This document shows, in pieces, positions 1 to 7,935 of a stretch of 14,970 nt of DNA. The notes under the pieces are model-generated. The model did not search any database. It was not told the DNA's origin and saw only the letters and a list, made by a program, of their open reading frames with translations. Source of the DNA: Bacillota bacterium. GTDB lineage: Bacteria; Bacillota; Clostridia; Clostridiales; Caloramatoraceae. Location of the stretch: contig JAEZLD010000003.1 of assembly GCA_023415335.1 (NCBI GenBank), positions 1-14,970 on the forward strand. The letters run 5' to 3'. Both the position numbers and the translations under genes were made by a program. The stretch's first letter is position 1. Each line of letters starts with the position of its first letter.

Positions 1-1164
1 TTTAATAAGATGCAGATATTCTATAATGAAAGGGAAAATCCAATACCCATAGAGACAGACCCTGTAACGCAGGTGAATACAATACACAAAGCAATGAAAA
101 AGAGCCTATTGCCTAACTTCTGCATACCTCTTATTTTTTGCTTTATGGTGATAAGATGGTCTCATAAGGAGCTTATGGAGAATCCTATTGATACTTTGCT
201 TAGTACCGTAAACATTGTTATAGTTTTTAATTTAGTTGTGCTTGCTATTTTTTATATAGTAGAAGCTGTAGGGTACATTATATGGGATAGGAAGGCAAGA
301 ATGGTAGCGAAACAAGGAGAATTCTTACCAACCCCTGGCCATCGTGGCATGAAGTATGCTGCTCTGGCTTTGATAACTATTACTGCTATATATTACATAG
401 TTTCTGTTACTTTGCATTTCAGCGGTTATATGATAGCAGCTGCTATTGTGAGCATTGTGATTATAGCTGTATACATATATGTAGTAGATGGTATAAAGAG
501 CAATCTAAAAAGCATGAAAGTGAAAGCCTCTACAAATAAGGTATTGACTACAATTACCAGCACTGTAATTGTTGGTTTTATAGTGCCCATTATCATAATA
601 GTAAATCTGGTAGCTGCTATTGTAGGCGAATTAGCCAAAGGGGAAGACTACGAAAAGAAAGGGCATACTTATACAGAAAGCTACGAGTATAAGGGAGTGA
701 CTTTCACTGCATACCATGACACCCTGCCACTTACGGTAGGTGATTTGACAGGTGAAGATGATAACAATTACTCCAGGATGTGGGAGGAACAGAAGTCCTT
801 ATTAATCTGCCAATATACCGCAGATCAGGACGCAAGAAGGGACTTGGCTCAAGAGATGCCATCATTAAAATACACCATTACGAAGGTTAAGATACCAGCC
901 ACATATGATTTATGCTTTAACCAGCTTTATAATGACCACGATGATAAGAATAACAAGAGAGTACCTGAACAATGGAAGCGCCGACTGGAGGAGATTGATA
1001 CAGAGCCCTGGAGAGCGAAGGCTGCTTATCAGGTATACATAGGAGATGAAGCTGAAAATACATATATTATCTGCTGGGATGGTTGTATTGTGGAAATGGA
1101 TGCAGGCTGGCAGCTTACTAAGCAGCAGATGGGTATTATAGCTGAAAAGCTGAATGGGATATAG
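1..1164 (+). CDS. Multi-pass membrane protein of unknown function, probably 5'-partial
   Basis: I do not recognise a named family with certainty. The frame is open to the left edge. The first ATG is at 10, but the nine bases before it show no ribosome binding site, so the true start may lie outside the window. Counting from that ATG (384 residues), hydrophobic segments are near 33-49, 64-90, 113-135, 138-159 and 183-206. A soluble, charged C-terminal domain of about 175 residues follows (210-384) and contains YHDTLPLTVGDL. The short polar N-terminus before the first membrane segment (ENPIPIETDP) resembles, from memory, the join after a DUF2812 domain in clostridial membrane proteins. If so, the missing 5' part would encode that domain. 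This is inference only. The gene has no visible functional link to the hut operon downstream and is separated from it by 321 bases. Confidence 0.7.
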   Translation, partial: FNKMQIFYNERENPIPIETDPVTQVNTIHKAMKKSLLPNFCIPLIFCFMVIRWSHKELMENPIDTLLSTVNIVIVFNLVVLAIFYIVEAVGYIIWDRKARMVAKQGEFLPTPGHRGMKYAALALITITAIYYIVSVTLHFSGYMIAAAIVSIVIIAVYIYVVDGIKSNLKSMKVKASTNKVLTTITSTVIVGFIVPIIIIVNLVAAIVGELAKGEDYEKKGHTYTESYEYKGVTFTAYHDTLPLTVGDLTGEDDNNYSRMWEEQKSLLICQYTADQDARRDLAQEMPSLKYTITKVKIPATYDLCFNQLYNDHDDKNNKRVPEQWKRRLEEIDTEPWRAKAAYQVYIGDEAENTYIICWDGCIVEMDAGWQLTKQQMGIIAEKLNGI

Positions 1165-1209
1165 AGCATTATATAAACAGCAGACAGAATATAAATAGTG
1201 AAGTAGTAT

Positions 1210-1264
1210 GCCTCGCAAAGTGAGTGGACCGTTAAAAAGACACTTCATTTGTAAGGCAATTTTT
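1210..1264 (+). terminator. Weak candidate terminator after the membrane-protein gene
   Basis: GCCT at 1210-1213 pairs with AGGC at 1254-1257. CA at 1216-1217 pairs with TG at 1250-1251, and AAGTG at 1218-1222 pairs with CACTT at 1241-1245, leaving a four-base bulge. Five T residues follow at 1260-1264. The stem is broken and the loop is long, so termination is uncertain. Confidence 0.25.
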
Positions 1265-1377
1265 ATGAAGAGACTTACAGCCCATATGAAAAAGAGAACA
1301 TATCACTTACTATGTAAACCCCCCTTTATAGTTTGTGGACAGGCGTTTCCTGTAGTAATTTAAAACAATATATTACG

Positions 1378-1397
1378 TTATCATAGTAAAATGATAA
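1378..1397. promoter_or_regulatory. 7-6-7 inverted repeat upstream of hut, possible operator
   Basis: TTATCAT and ATGATAA are perfect inverted arms around a six-base spacer, AGTAAA. The repeat sits about 45 bases upstream of the probable hut -10 box, where a dimeric activator or repressor could bind. No T tract follows, so it is not a terminator. I cannot name a regulator, and AT-rich DNA gives such repeats by chance. Confidence 0.3.
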
Positions 1398-1406
1398 TAT
1401 GTTAAA

Positions 1407-1421
1407 AATATTCAGACAATA
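1407..1421. promoter_or_regulatory. CodY-box-like sequence at the hut promoter
   Basis: The 15 bases match the known CodY consensus (AATTTTCWGAAAATT) at 12 positions, including the central C-W-G. The box ends 18 bases upstream of the TATAAT box, so it lies across the -35 region where a bound repressor would block RNA polymerase. CodY is established as a repressor of the hut operon in Bacillus subtilis and is widespread in clostridia. Use of this site here is inference. Confidence 0.4.
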
Positions 1422-1445
1422 TAAATTATAGTTAGATGTTATAAT
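1411..1445 (+). promoter_or_regulatory. Probable hut operon promoter with a consensus -10
   Basis: A perfect TATAAT lies at 1440-1445. Transcription would start near 1452, leaving about 35 bases of leader with the ribosome binding site GGAGAGGGG at 1471-1479. No good -35 hexamer sits at 17 bp. The nearest TTGACA-like sequence is TTCAGA at 1411-1416, too far away, so the promoter may need an activator. The in-frame ATG at 1444 overlaps the -10 box and cannot be the hutU start if this promoter is used. Confidence 0.45.
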
Positions 1446-1485
1446 GAAGGAAGTAAAAGATATAAGGAACGGAGAGGGGATCAGC

Positions 1486-3513
1486 ATGTTAAACAATAAA
1501 GAAATTTCAAACGCTATGACAATTAAACTGGATAACATACTTCCTGAAATGCCTGAATTTGTTGAAGCAATAAGAAGGGCTCCAGACAGGGGCTATACCC
1601 TTACTAAGGCTCAGACAGAAACAGCCTTAAAGAATGCATTAAGATACGTACCTGAGGAGCTGCATGAAAAGCTTGCTCCAGAGTTTCTAAATGAGCTTAT
1701 GACAAGGGGTAGAATCTATGGCTACAGGTTCAGACCTGAGGGACGAATCTATGGGAAGCCCATTGATGAATATAAGGGCAAGTGCATAGAGGGCAAGGCC
1801 TTCCAGGTAATGATAGACAATAACCTTGATTTTGATGTGGCTCTTTACCCATATGAGCTGGTTACCTATGGTGAGACCGGGCAGGTATGCCAGAACTGGA
1901 TGCAGTACAGGCTTATTAAGAAATACCTTGAGGAGCTTACAGAGAATCAGACGCTCGTTATAGAGTCAGGTCATCCATTAGGACTCTTTAAATCAAAGCC
2001 TGAAGCACCAAGGGTTATAATCACAAATGCCCTTATGGTTGGAATGTTCGACAACCAGAAGGACTGGCATTATGCCATGCAGATGGGCGTTGCCAACTAT
2101 GGTCAGATGACTGCAGGAGGATGGATGTATATAGGACCTCAGGGAATAGTACATGGTACCTTTAACACTCTGCTCAATGCGGGCAGGCTGAAGCTGGGCT
2201 TAAAGGGAAATGAGGACCTGAAGGGTTATTTGTTTGTTTCCTCAGGCTTAGGAGGCATGAGTGGGGCTCAGCCTAAGGCTGTTGAGATTGCCGGAGGAGT
2301 TGGGATAATTGCAGAGGTGGATTATTCTAGAATAAAGACAAGGCATGACCAGGGATGGGTTAAGCTTGTATCCTCAGACCTGAAGGAGGTTTTTGACCTT
2401 GCACAGCAGTACAAGGAAAAGAAGGAGACAGTGTCCATAGCATATCATGGAAACATAGTTGACCTGCTTGAGTATGCAGTGGACAACAATATTAAGATAG
2501 AGCTGCTTTCAGACCAGACCTCCTGCCATGCACAGTATGATGGAGGCTACTGTCCACAGGGCTTATCCTTTGAAGAGAGAACGGCTCTTTTAAAGAGTGA
2601 CAGGGATAAGTTTAAGGAGCTAGTTGATATTAGCCTGAGAAAGCATTTTAATCTTATAAAGGCTCTTGTTGAGAAGGGAACCTACTTCTTTGACTATGGT
2701 AATTCCTTTATGAAATCAGTATTTGATGCAGGGGTAAAGGAAATAGCTAAGAACGGTGTTGATGAAATGGACGGCTTCGTATTTCCATCCTATGTTGAGG
2801 ACATAATGGGGCCTGAGCTGTTTGACTATGGCTATGGGCCATTCAGGTGGGTATGCTTAAGCGGAAAGCATGAGGACTTGATAAAGACTGACCATGCAGC
2901 TATGGAGTGTATCGATCCTGACAGAAGAGGACAGGACAGAGACAACTATATATGGATAAGGGATGCTGAGAAGAACCAGCTGGTGGTTGGAACCCAGGCA
3001 AGGATACTTTATCAGGATGCCATGGGCAGGACTAAGATAGCCTTAAGGTTTAATGAAATGGTAAGAAACGGAGAAACCGGACCCATAATGCTTGGACGTG
3101 ACCACCATGATGTAAGCGGAACCGATTCACCATTCAGGGAAACCTCCAACATAAAGGATGGCAGTAACATAATGGCAGATATGGCAGTGCAGTGCTTTGC
3201 AGGAAATGCTGCCAGAGGAATGAGCCTTGTTGCTCTCCACAATGGAGGAGGAGTTGGCATAGGCAAGGCCATAAATGGAGGCTTTGGTCTTGTTCTTGAT
3301 GGAAGTGAAAGGGTTGATGAGATAATTAAATCTTCAATGCCATGGGATGTAATGGGGGGAGTTGCAAGGCGTTCCTGGGCAAGAAATGCCAACTCCATCA
3401 CTACAAGCATTGAGTACAACAAAACCTATGGGGATAATAACCATATAACCATTCCATATATACCAGATGAAAAGCTTATAAAGGATACTATAGAAAAGGC
3501 TCTGAATAAATAA
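1486..3513 (+). CDS. hutU: Urocanate hydratase (urocanase)
   Basis: This is the second enzyme of histidine degradation. It adds water to urocanate to give 4-imidazolone-5-propionate, using tightly bound NAD+ as an electrophile. The 675-residue product has the length of the longer urocanases found in streptococci, fusobacteria and clostridia (about 675) rather than the roughly 555-residue proteobacterial type. A glycine-rich NAD-binding stretch, GLGGMSGAQ, is at 254-262. The family signature DQTSCH is at 343-348, with Cys347 matching the active-site cysteine. I chose the ATG at 1486 because GGAGAGGGG sits 6 bases before it. An upstream in-frame ATG at 1444 has no ribosome binding site and overlaps the likely promoter. 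It is the first gene of the hut operon. hutH follows after 24 bases. Confidence 0.96.
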   Translation: MLNNKEISNAMTIKLDNILPEMPEFVEAIRRAPDRGYTLTKAQTETALKNALRYVPEELHEKLAPEFLNELMTRGRIYGYRFRPEGRIYGKPIDEYKGKCIEGKAFQVMIDNNLDFDVALYPYELVTYGETGQVCQNWMQYRLIKKYLEELTENQTLVIESGHPLGLFKSKPEAPRVIITNALMVGMFDNQKDWHYAMQMGVANYGQMTAGGWMYIGPQGIVHGTFNTLLNAGRLKLGLKGNEDLKGYLFVSSGLGGMSGAQPKAVEIAGGVGIIAEVDYSRIKTRHDQGWVKLVSSDLKEVFDLAQQYKEKKETVSIAYHGNIVDLLEYAVDNNIKIELLSDQTSCHAQYDGGYCPQGLSFEERTALLKSDRDKFKELVDISLRKHFNLIKALVEKGTYFFDYGNSFMKSVFDAGVKEIAKNGVDEMDGFVFPSYVEDIMGPELFDYGYGPFRWVCLSGKHEDLIKTDHAAMECIDPDRRGQDRDNYIWIRDAEKNQLVVGTQARILYQDAMGRTKIALRFNEMVRNGETGPIMLGRDHHDVSGTDSPFRETSNIKDGSNIMADMAVQCFAGNAARGMSLVALHNGGGVGIGKAINGGFGLVLDGSERVDEIIKSSMPWDVMGGVARRSWARNANSITTSIEYNKTYGDNNHITIPYIPDEKLIKDTIEKALNK

Positions 3514-3537
3514 GGGAACTACTAGGGGGTAGTAATT

Positions 3538-5067
3538 TTGAATAAGATTATTATAGATGGTGAAAGCCTTAGGATTGAAGATGTTGTAAACGTAGCACGA
3601 CATGACTATCAGGTGGAGCTTTCATCTGAGGCAGAGGTTAAGGTAAACAATGCAAGGGCAATAGTAGACAAGTTTGTAGAGCAGGGCAGGGTTGAGTATG
3701 GAATAACTACAGGCTTTGGAAAATTCTCCGACGTGGTAATATCCAAGGAGGATACTAAAACACTCCAGAGGAATCTTATCATATCACATGCCTGCGGAGT
3801 AGGAGAGGAATTTAGCAGAGAGACTGTAAGGGCCATTATGCTGCTAAGGGCTAATGCACTGAGCAAGGGCTACTCAGGAGCAAGGGTAAGCACCATAAAC
3901 ACCCTACTTGACATGCTGAACAAGGATGTACAGCCTGTTATATATCAGAAGGGTTCCTTAGGTTCCAGCGGAGACCTGGCTCCTCTTGCACACATGGTGC
4001 TTACCATGATAGGAGAGGGAGAGGCATACTATAAGGGACAGAGGATGAGCTCAACTGAGGCTATGAAAAAGGCCGGCATCAACACCATAGAGCTGGTTGC
4101 AAAGGAAGGACTTGCACTTATAAACGGAACCCAGGTTATGACCGGAGTGGGAACACTTGCAATTTATGATGCCATTAACCTTGTGAAGGCTGCAGATATA
4201 ACAGCAGCCCTTACTGTAGAGGGCTTAAGGGGAATAACCGATGCTTATTACCACAGGGTTCATGAGGTAAGGCCTCAGAAGGGGCAGATAAAGTGTGCTG
4301 AGAATATGCTTAAGATTTTGGATGGTAGCAGCCTTACTACCAGGCAGGGAGAGCTTAGGGTGCAGGATGCCTATACCTTAAGGTGCATACCTCAGATACA
4401 TGGAGCAAGCAAGGATGCGGTTGAATATGTAAAGGGAGTTGTTGAAACAGAAATAAACTCTGCTACAGACAACCCTGTAATATTCCCTGATGAAGAAAGG
4501 GTTATATCAGGAGGAAACTTCCATGGACAGCCTATGGCCCTGGCTATGGATTTCCTTGGGATAGCAATATCAGAGTTGGCTAACGTAAGTGAAAGAAGGA
4601 TTGAAAGGCTTGTAAACTACCAGCTTAACGATCTTCCAGCATTCCTTACTAAAAACGGAGGGCTTAACTCTGGCTTCATGATAGCCCAGTATAGTGCAGC
4701 GTCATTGGTATCAGAAAACAAGGTGCTGGCACATCCGGCATCAGTGGATTCTATACCATCCTCAGCAAACCAGGAGGATCATGTAAGCATGGGAACCATA
4801 GCTGCAAGAAAGGCAAGGACCATAATATACAACGTATCCAGGGTGCTTGGAATAGAGTATCTGGCCTCCTGTCAGGCTATTAATCTTCGGCCTGAGGAGA
4901 ACAAGATGCTTGGAAATGGAACAAAGCCAGCATATGAACTGCTAAGAAGCATCGTACCCCCTCTTGAGGAGGACAGGGTTATGTATGTAGATATAAATGC
5001 TGCAAGCTCACTTGTGGAAAGCGGAAAGCTGGTTAATGAAGTGGAAAGCGCCATAGGCGAAATATAG
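3538..5067 (+). CDS. hutH: Histidine ammonia-lyase
   Basis: This is the first enzyme of histidine degradation. It removes ammonia from L-histidine to give urocanate in the cytoplasm. The 509-residue length is standard for the family. The start is TTG, with AGGGGG at 3524-3529, and the next in-frame Met is too far in to be an alternative. The protein-derived MIO cofactor forms from a tripeptide inside GSLGSSGDLAPLAH. Here it is Ser143-Ser144-Gly145 instead of the usual Ala-Ser-Gly. The serine that becomes dehydroalanine (144) and the glycine are kept. Other family landmarks are present: the early YGITTGFGKF segment (tyrosine loop), the NGTQ segment, the TDNPVIF segment and GGNFHGQ. ftcD begins 10 bases downstream. 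Confidence 0.96.
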   Translation: MNKIIIDGESLRIEDVVNVARHDYQVELSSEAEVKVNNARAIVDKFVEQGRVEYGITTGFGKFSDVVISKEDTKTLQRNLIISHACGVGEEFSRETVRAIMLLRANALSKGYSGARVSTINTLLDMLNKDVQPVIYQKGSLGSSGDLAPLAHMVLTMIGEGEAYYKGQRMSSTEAMKKAGINTIELVAKEGLALINGTQVMTGVGTLAIYDAINLVKAADITAALTVEGLRGITDAYYHRVHEVRPQKGQIKCAENMLKILDGSSLTTRQGELRVQDAYTLRCIPQIHGASKDAVEYVKGVVETEINSATDNPVIFPDEERVISGGNFHGQPMALAMDFLGIAISELANVSERRIERLVNYQLNDLPAFLTKNGGLNSGFMIAQYSAASLVSENKVLAHPASVDSIPSSANQEDHVSMGTIAARKARTIIYNVSRVLGIEYLASCQAINLRPEENKMLGNGTKPAYELLRSIVPPLEEDRVMYVDINAASSLVESGKLVNEVESAIGEI

Positions 5068-5077
5068 GAGGTATAGA

Positions 5078-5974
5078 ATGGGAAGAATAGTTGAGTGTGT
5101 TCCAAACTTTTCCGAGGGAAGGAACAATGATATAATAGAAAAAATTGTAGAAGAGGTTAGAAAGGTTAAGGGAGCAAAGCTTCTTGACTACTCCTCAGAT
5201 GAGGACCATAACAGAACAGTGGTTACCTTTGCCGGAGAGGTAGAGGCTGTTGAGGAAGCAGCCTTCAATCTGGCAAAGAAGGCCAGCGAGCTTATTGATA
5301 TGAGAAACCATACAGGGGGACACCCAAGGATGGGAGCTACCGATGTTATACCCTTCATTCCAATAAAGGATATTACTACTACTGAGTGTGTAGAAATATC
5401 CAAAAGGGTTGGAAAGAGAATAGGCGAGGAACTTTCAATTCCTGTTTACCTTTATGAGGATTCAGCCTCATGTCCTGCAAGGAAGAACCTTTCAGATATA
5501 AGAAAGGGGCAGTATGAGGGCTTCTTTGAGAAGATAAAGGATACGGAGTGGAGGCCTGACTTCGGACCACAGGAGATGAATGCCAAAAGTGGCTGCACTG
5601 CTGTTGGAGCAAGGTTCCCGCTGGTAGCCTTCAACGTAAACCTGGGCACTGACAACCTTGACATTGCAACCAAGATTGCAAAGACTGTAAGGTTCATAGG
5701 CGGAGGACTCAGATTTGTAAAGGCAATGGGAGTTAAACTTGAGGACAGGAACATAGCACAGGTATCCATGAACCTGGTTAACTATGAGAAGACTGCAGTA
5801 TACAGAGCCTTTGAGATGGTTAAGATGGAAGCTAAGAGGTATGGGGTTCCTGTAATAGGCAGCGAGGTAATTGGACTTGTTCCTATGAAGGCCCTTATAG
5901 ATACAGCAGAATACTATCTGCAGATTGAAAACTTCAGCATGGATCAGGTGCTGGAAAACAGGGTGCATGAATAA
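5078..5974 (+). CDS. ftcD: Glutamate formimidoyltransferase
   Basis: This enzyme transfers the formimino group of N-formimino-L-glutamate to tetrahydrofolate, giving 5-formimino-THF and free glutamate. The 298 residues correspond to the formiminotransferase half of the bifunctional animal FTCD; the cyclodeaminase half is encoded separately by fchA in the same operon. Motifs are VPNFSEGR at 8-15, DHNRTVVTF at 43-51 and NHTGGHPRMGATDVIPF at 77-93. His82 matches the catalytic histidine of the porcine enzyme. LVAFNVNL lies further on, in the second subdomain. AGGAGG overlaps the hutH stop and sits 5 to 6 bases before the ATG, so translation is probably coupled. Confidence 0.95.
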   Translation: MGRIVECVPNFSEGRNNDIIEKIVEEVRKVKGAKLLDYSSDEDHNRTVVTFAGEVEAVEEAAFNLAKKASELIDMRNHTGGHPRMGATDVIPFIPIKDITTTECVEISKRVGKRIGEELSIPVYLYEDSASCPARKNLSDIRKGQYEGFFEKIKDTEWRPDFGPQEMNAKSGCTAVGARFPLVAFNVNLGTDNLDIATKIAKTVRFIGGGLRFVKAMGVKLEDRNIAQVSMNLVNYEKTAVYRAFEMVKMEAKRYGVPVIGSEVIGLVPMKALIDTAEYYLQIENFSMDQVLENRVHE

Positions 5975-6014
5975 TACTCAGGGCTTTTGAAAATAACTTC
6001 CTGGGAGGTAGGAT

Positions 6015-7265
6015 ATGGCTGATTTAATAATAAAAAATGCGAAGGTTGTAACCTGTGAATCAAGCGGCCCTAAAAAGGGCAAGGATATGCAGGAATTGGG
6101 AATAATAGAGAAGGGCTTTGTGGCTGTAAAGGATGACATAATAGAGGCAGTAGGGGAAACCGGCTGGGAAAGCCTTGCCGAAGAAGGCTGCCAGATAATA
6201 GATGCAGCTGGAAAGCTGGTTATGCCTGGTCTGGTAGATCCACACACCCATCTGGTACACTATGGCTCAAGGGAAAACGAGCTGGAGATGAAGCTGAGAG
6301 GGGTTCCCTATGTGGAAATAGCTAAAGCAGGAGGCGGAATCCTGAGCACCGTAAGGGCCACAAGGGGCGCCTCAAAGGAGCAGCTCACAGAAAAGATGGT
6401 GGGAAGCTTAGATAAAATGCTGTCCTGGGGAACTACTACGGTAGAGGCTAAGTCAGGCTATGGCCTGGACTTTGAAACCGAGGTTAAGTGTCTTGAGGTG
6501 CTGAGAGACGTTAAGCATCCTGTGGATATAATAAGGACCTATCTGGGTGCCCATGCTGTTCCTGAGGAGTACAAGACCAGAAGAAGAGAATACATAGACC
6601 TTATGCTCAATAAGGTAATTCCTTATGTGGCACAAAATAAGCTGGCTGAGTTCATTGATTGCTTTGTAGAGGAAGGCTTTTATTCCTTAGAGGAGGGAGA
6701 AGAAATACTCCTTAAGGGAAGGGAATATGGCCTTGGAATAAAGCTTCACGGAGACGAAATAGAGCCCATGGGAGGGGCAGAGCTTGCAGGAAGGCTTCAT
6801 GCAATTTCAGCGGAGCATCTGGTAGCAGCCTCTGATGAGGGCATAGAGGAGATGAAAAAGGGAGGGACAATCCCTATAATACTGCCTGGAACCTCCTTCT
6901 ACCTGAGGCTTGGAAAGTTTGCAAGGGGCAAGGAAATGATAGAAAAAGGACTTGCCATTGCGTTGGCAACAGACTATAATCCAGGAACCTGTCCTACTGA
7001 ATCACTTCAGAGCATAATGGTGTTTGCTTCCATGGGAATGGGGCTTACACCCCAGCAGGTAATATCTGCAATGACCATTAACTCGGCCTATGCCATAGGC
7101 AGGGGAGATACCGTAGGAAGCCTGGAGAAGGGCAAGAAGGCAGATATACTTATTATGAATGCCATGAATGAAAACTATATAGTTTACCATTTTGGAATAA
7201 ACCATGTAAATACAGTAATAAAGAACGGCAGGGTCGTTATAAAGGATGGGAAAAAGCTTTATTAG
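6015..7265 (+). CDS. hutI: Imidazolonepropionase
   Basis: This enzyme opens the ring of 4-imidazolone-5-propionate to give N-formimino-L-glutamate, the substrate of FtcD. It is a metal-dependent amidohydrolase of 416 residues, the usual family length. The HxH metal motif is in DPHTHLVHYG (His77, His79). KLHGDEIEP gives His244, and ATDYNPGTCPTES gives Asp319. These match the four metal ligands of the Bacillus subtilis enzyme with only small numbering shifts. The conserved HxxSRxNE-like stretch (YGSRENE) follows the first motif. The start is ATG with GGGAGG about 7 bases upstream. The 40-base gap after ftcD is the longest between genes of the operon and shows no terminator. Confidence 0.96.
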   Translation: MADLIIKNAKVVTCESSGPKKGKDMQELGIIEKGFVAVKDDIIEAVGETGWESLAEEGCQIIDAAGKLVMPGLVDPHTHLVHYGSRENELEMKLRGVPYVEIAKAGGGILSTVRATRGASKEQLTEKMVGSLDKMLSWGTTTVEAKSGYGLDFETEVKCLEVLRDVKHPVDIIRTYLGAHAVPEEYKTRRREYIDLMLNKVIPYVAQNKLAEFIDCFVEEGFYSLEEGEEILLKGREYGLGIKLHGDEIEPMGGAELAGRLHAISAEHLVAASDEGIEEMKKGGTIPIILPGTSFYLRLGKFARGKEMIEKGLAIALATDYNPGTCPTESLQSIMVFASMGMGLTPQQVISAMTINSAYAIGRGDTVGSLEKGKKADILIMNAMNENYIVYHFGINHVNTVIKNGRVVIKDGKKLY

Positions 7266-7276
7266 GAGGAAAACCA

Positions 7277-7918
7277 ATGGGTAAGATGTATGATATGACC
7301 ATTAAGGAATTTGTAGAGGAGATTGCCTCCAATTCACCAGCCCCTGGAGGAGGCTCTGTGGCAGCACTTTGCGGTTCCATTTCTTCAGCCCTCTCCAGCA
7401 TGGTGTTCAGCCTTACTGTAGGGAAGAAGAGATACTTAAGCTACAGCCAGGAGGACAGGGACAGCATAGACAATGGAATTATTAAGGCCAATGAGCTTAA
7501 AGACAGATACCTTGAGCTTATGGTTGAAGACACAGCTGCCTTTGATGAGGTAATGTCTGCATTCAAGCTTCCAAAGGGAACTGACGAGGAAAAGGCTGTA
7601 AGGAGTAAGGCTATTGCAGATGCATATGTTACTGCAATGAACGTGCCTCTTGGTGTTGCAAAGCTTGCAATGGAAATATTCCCACTGCTTAAGCTGGCAG
7701 TAACCAAGGGCAATCCTTCTGCCATGTCAGATGCAGGAGTTGGGGCACTTATGGCATGCTCCTGCGTAGAAGGGGCAATACTAAATGTAAGGATAAACCT
7801 GAGCGGAATCACTGATGAAAAGCTTGCAGAGGAAACAAAGAAAGAGTGCAAGACACTGGTTGAGACTGCAAGGAGCAAAAGGGACGAGATACTTGCAATA
7901 GTGGATGCAGCCCTTTAG
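7277..7918 (+). CDS. fchA: Formimidoyltetrahydrofolate cyclodeaminase
   Basis: This enzyme cyclises 5-formimino-THF, releasing ammonia and giving 5,10-methenyl-THF, so the histidine ring carbon enters the one-carbon pool. The 213-residue, mostly helical protein has the length of stand-alone bacterial cyclodeaminases and matches the C-terminal half of animal FTCD. The family N-terminal signature, PAPGGGSVAAL, is at 21-31. Two further family-typical segments are KGTDEEKAVRSKAIADAY in the middle and AVTKGNPSAMSDAGVGALM later. AGGAGG lies just before the ATG, 11 bases after the hutI stop. Having this gene in the operon tells against the alternative hutF/hutG route for formiminoglutamate. Confidence 0.94.
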   Translation: MGKMYDMTIKEFVEEIASNSPAPGGGSVAALCGSISSALSSMVFSLTVGKKRYLSYSQEDRDSIDNGIIKANELKDRYLELMVEDTAAFDEVMSAFKLPKGTDEEKAVRSKAIADAYVTAMNVPLGVAKLAMEIFPLLKLAVTKGNPSAMSDAGVGALMACSCVEGAILNVRINLSGITDEKLAEETKKECKTLVETARSKRDEILAIVDAAL

Positions 7919-7935
7919 GATTATAGGAGGAAAGC

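Larger units (their letters stand above)
1165..1485. other. 321-base gene-free regulatory gap before hutU
   Basis: No credible coding sequence is present on either strand. The left half holds an imperfect hairpin (1210-1257) followed by a short T run, possibly the terminator of the membrane-protein gene. The right half is very AT-rich and carries a 7-6-7 inverted repeat (1378-1397), a CodY-box-like sequence (1407-1421), a TATAAT box (1440-1445) and the hutU ribosome binding site (1471-1479). A small 5-bp hairpin with no T tract lies at 1339-1353 and I attach no role to it. I see no HutP-type leader or known riboswitch fold. Confidence 0.6.

Noticed and set aside
1339..1353. Hairpin ACAGG-CGTTT-CCTGT upstream of hut
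   Set aside because: It has only five base pairs and no T tract, and it is far from any stop codon, so I assign no function.
1444..1485. A longer hutU starting at the in-frame ATG at 1444
   Set aside because: That ATG overlaps the TATAAT box and has no ribosome binding site, whereas the ATG at 1486 has GGAGAGGGG at ideal spacing.
5492..5968. Minus-strand open frame of 158 codons opposite ftcD
   Set aside because: It is fully antisense to a well-conserved enzyme gene, has no ribosome binding site and shows no recognisable protein pattern.
7441..7878. Minus-strand open frame of 145 codons opposite fchA
   Set aside because: It is a Ser/Ala/Leu-rich antisense shadow of the fchA codons with no independent support.
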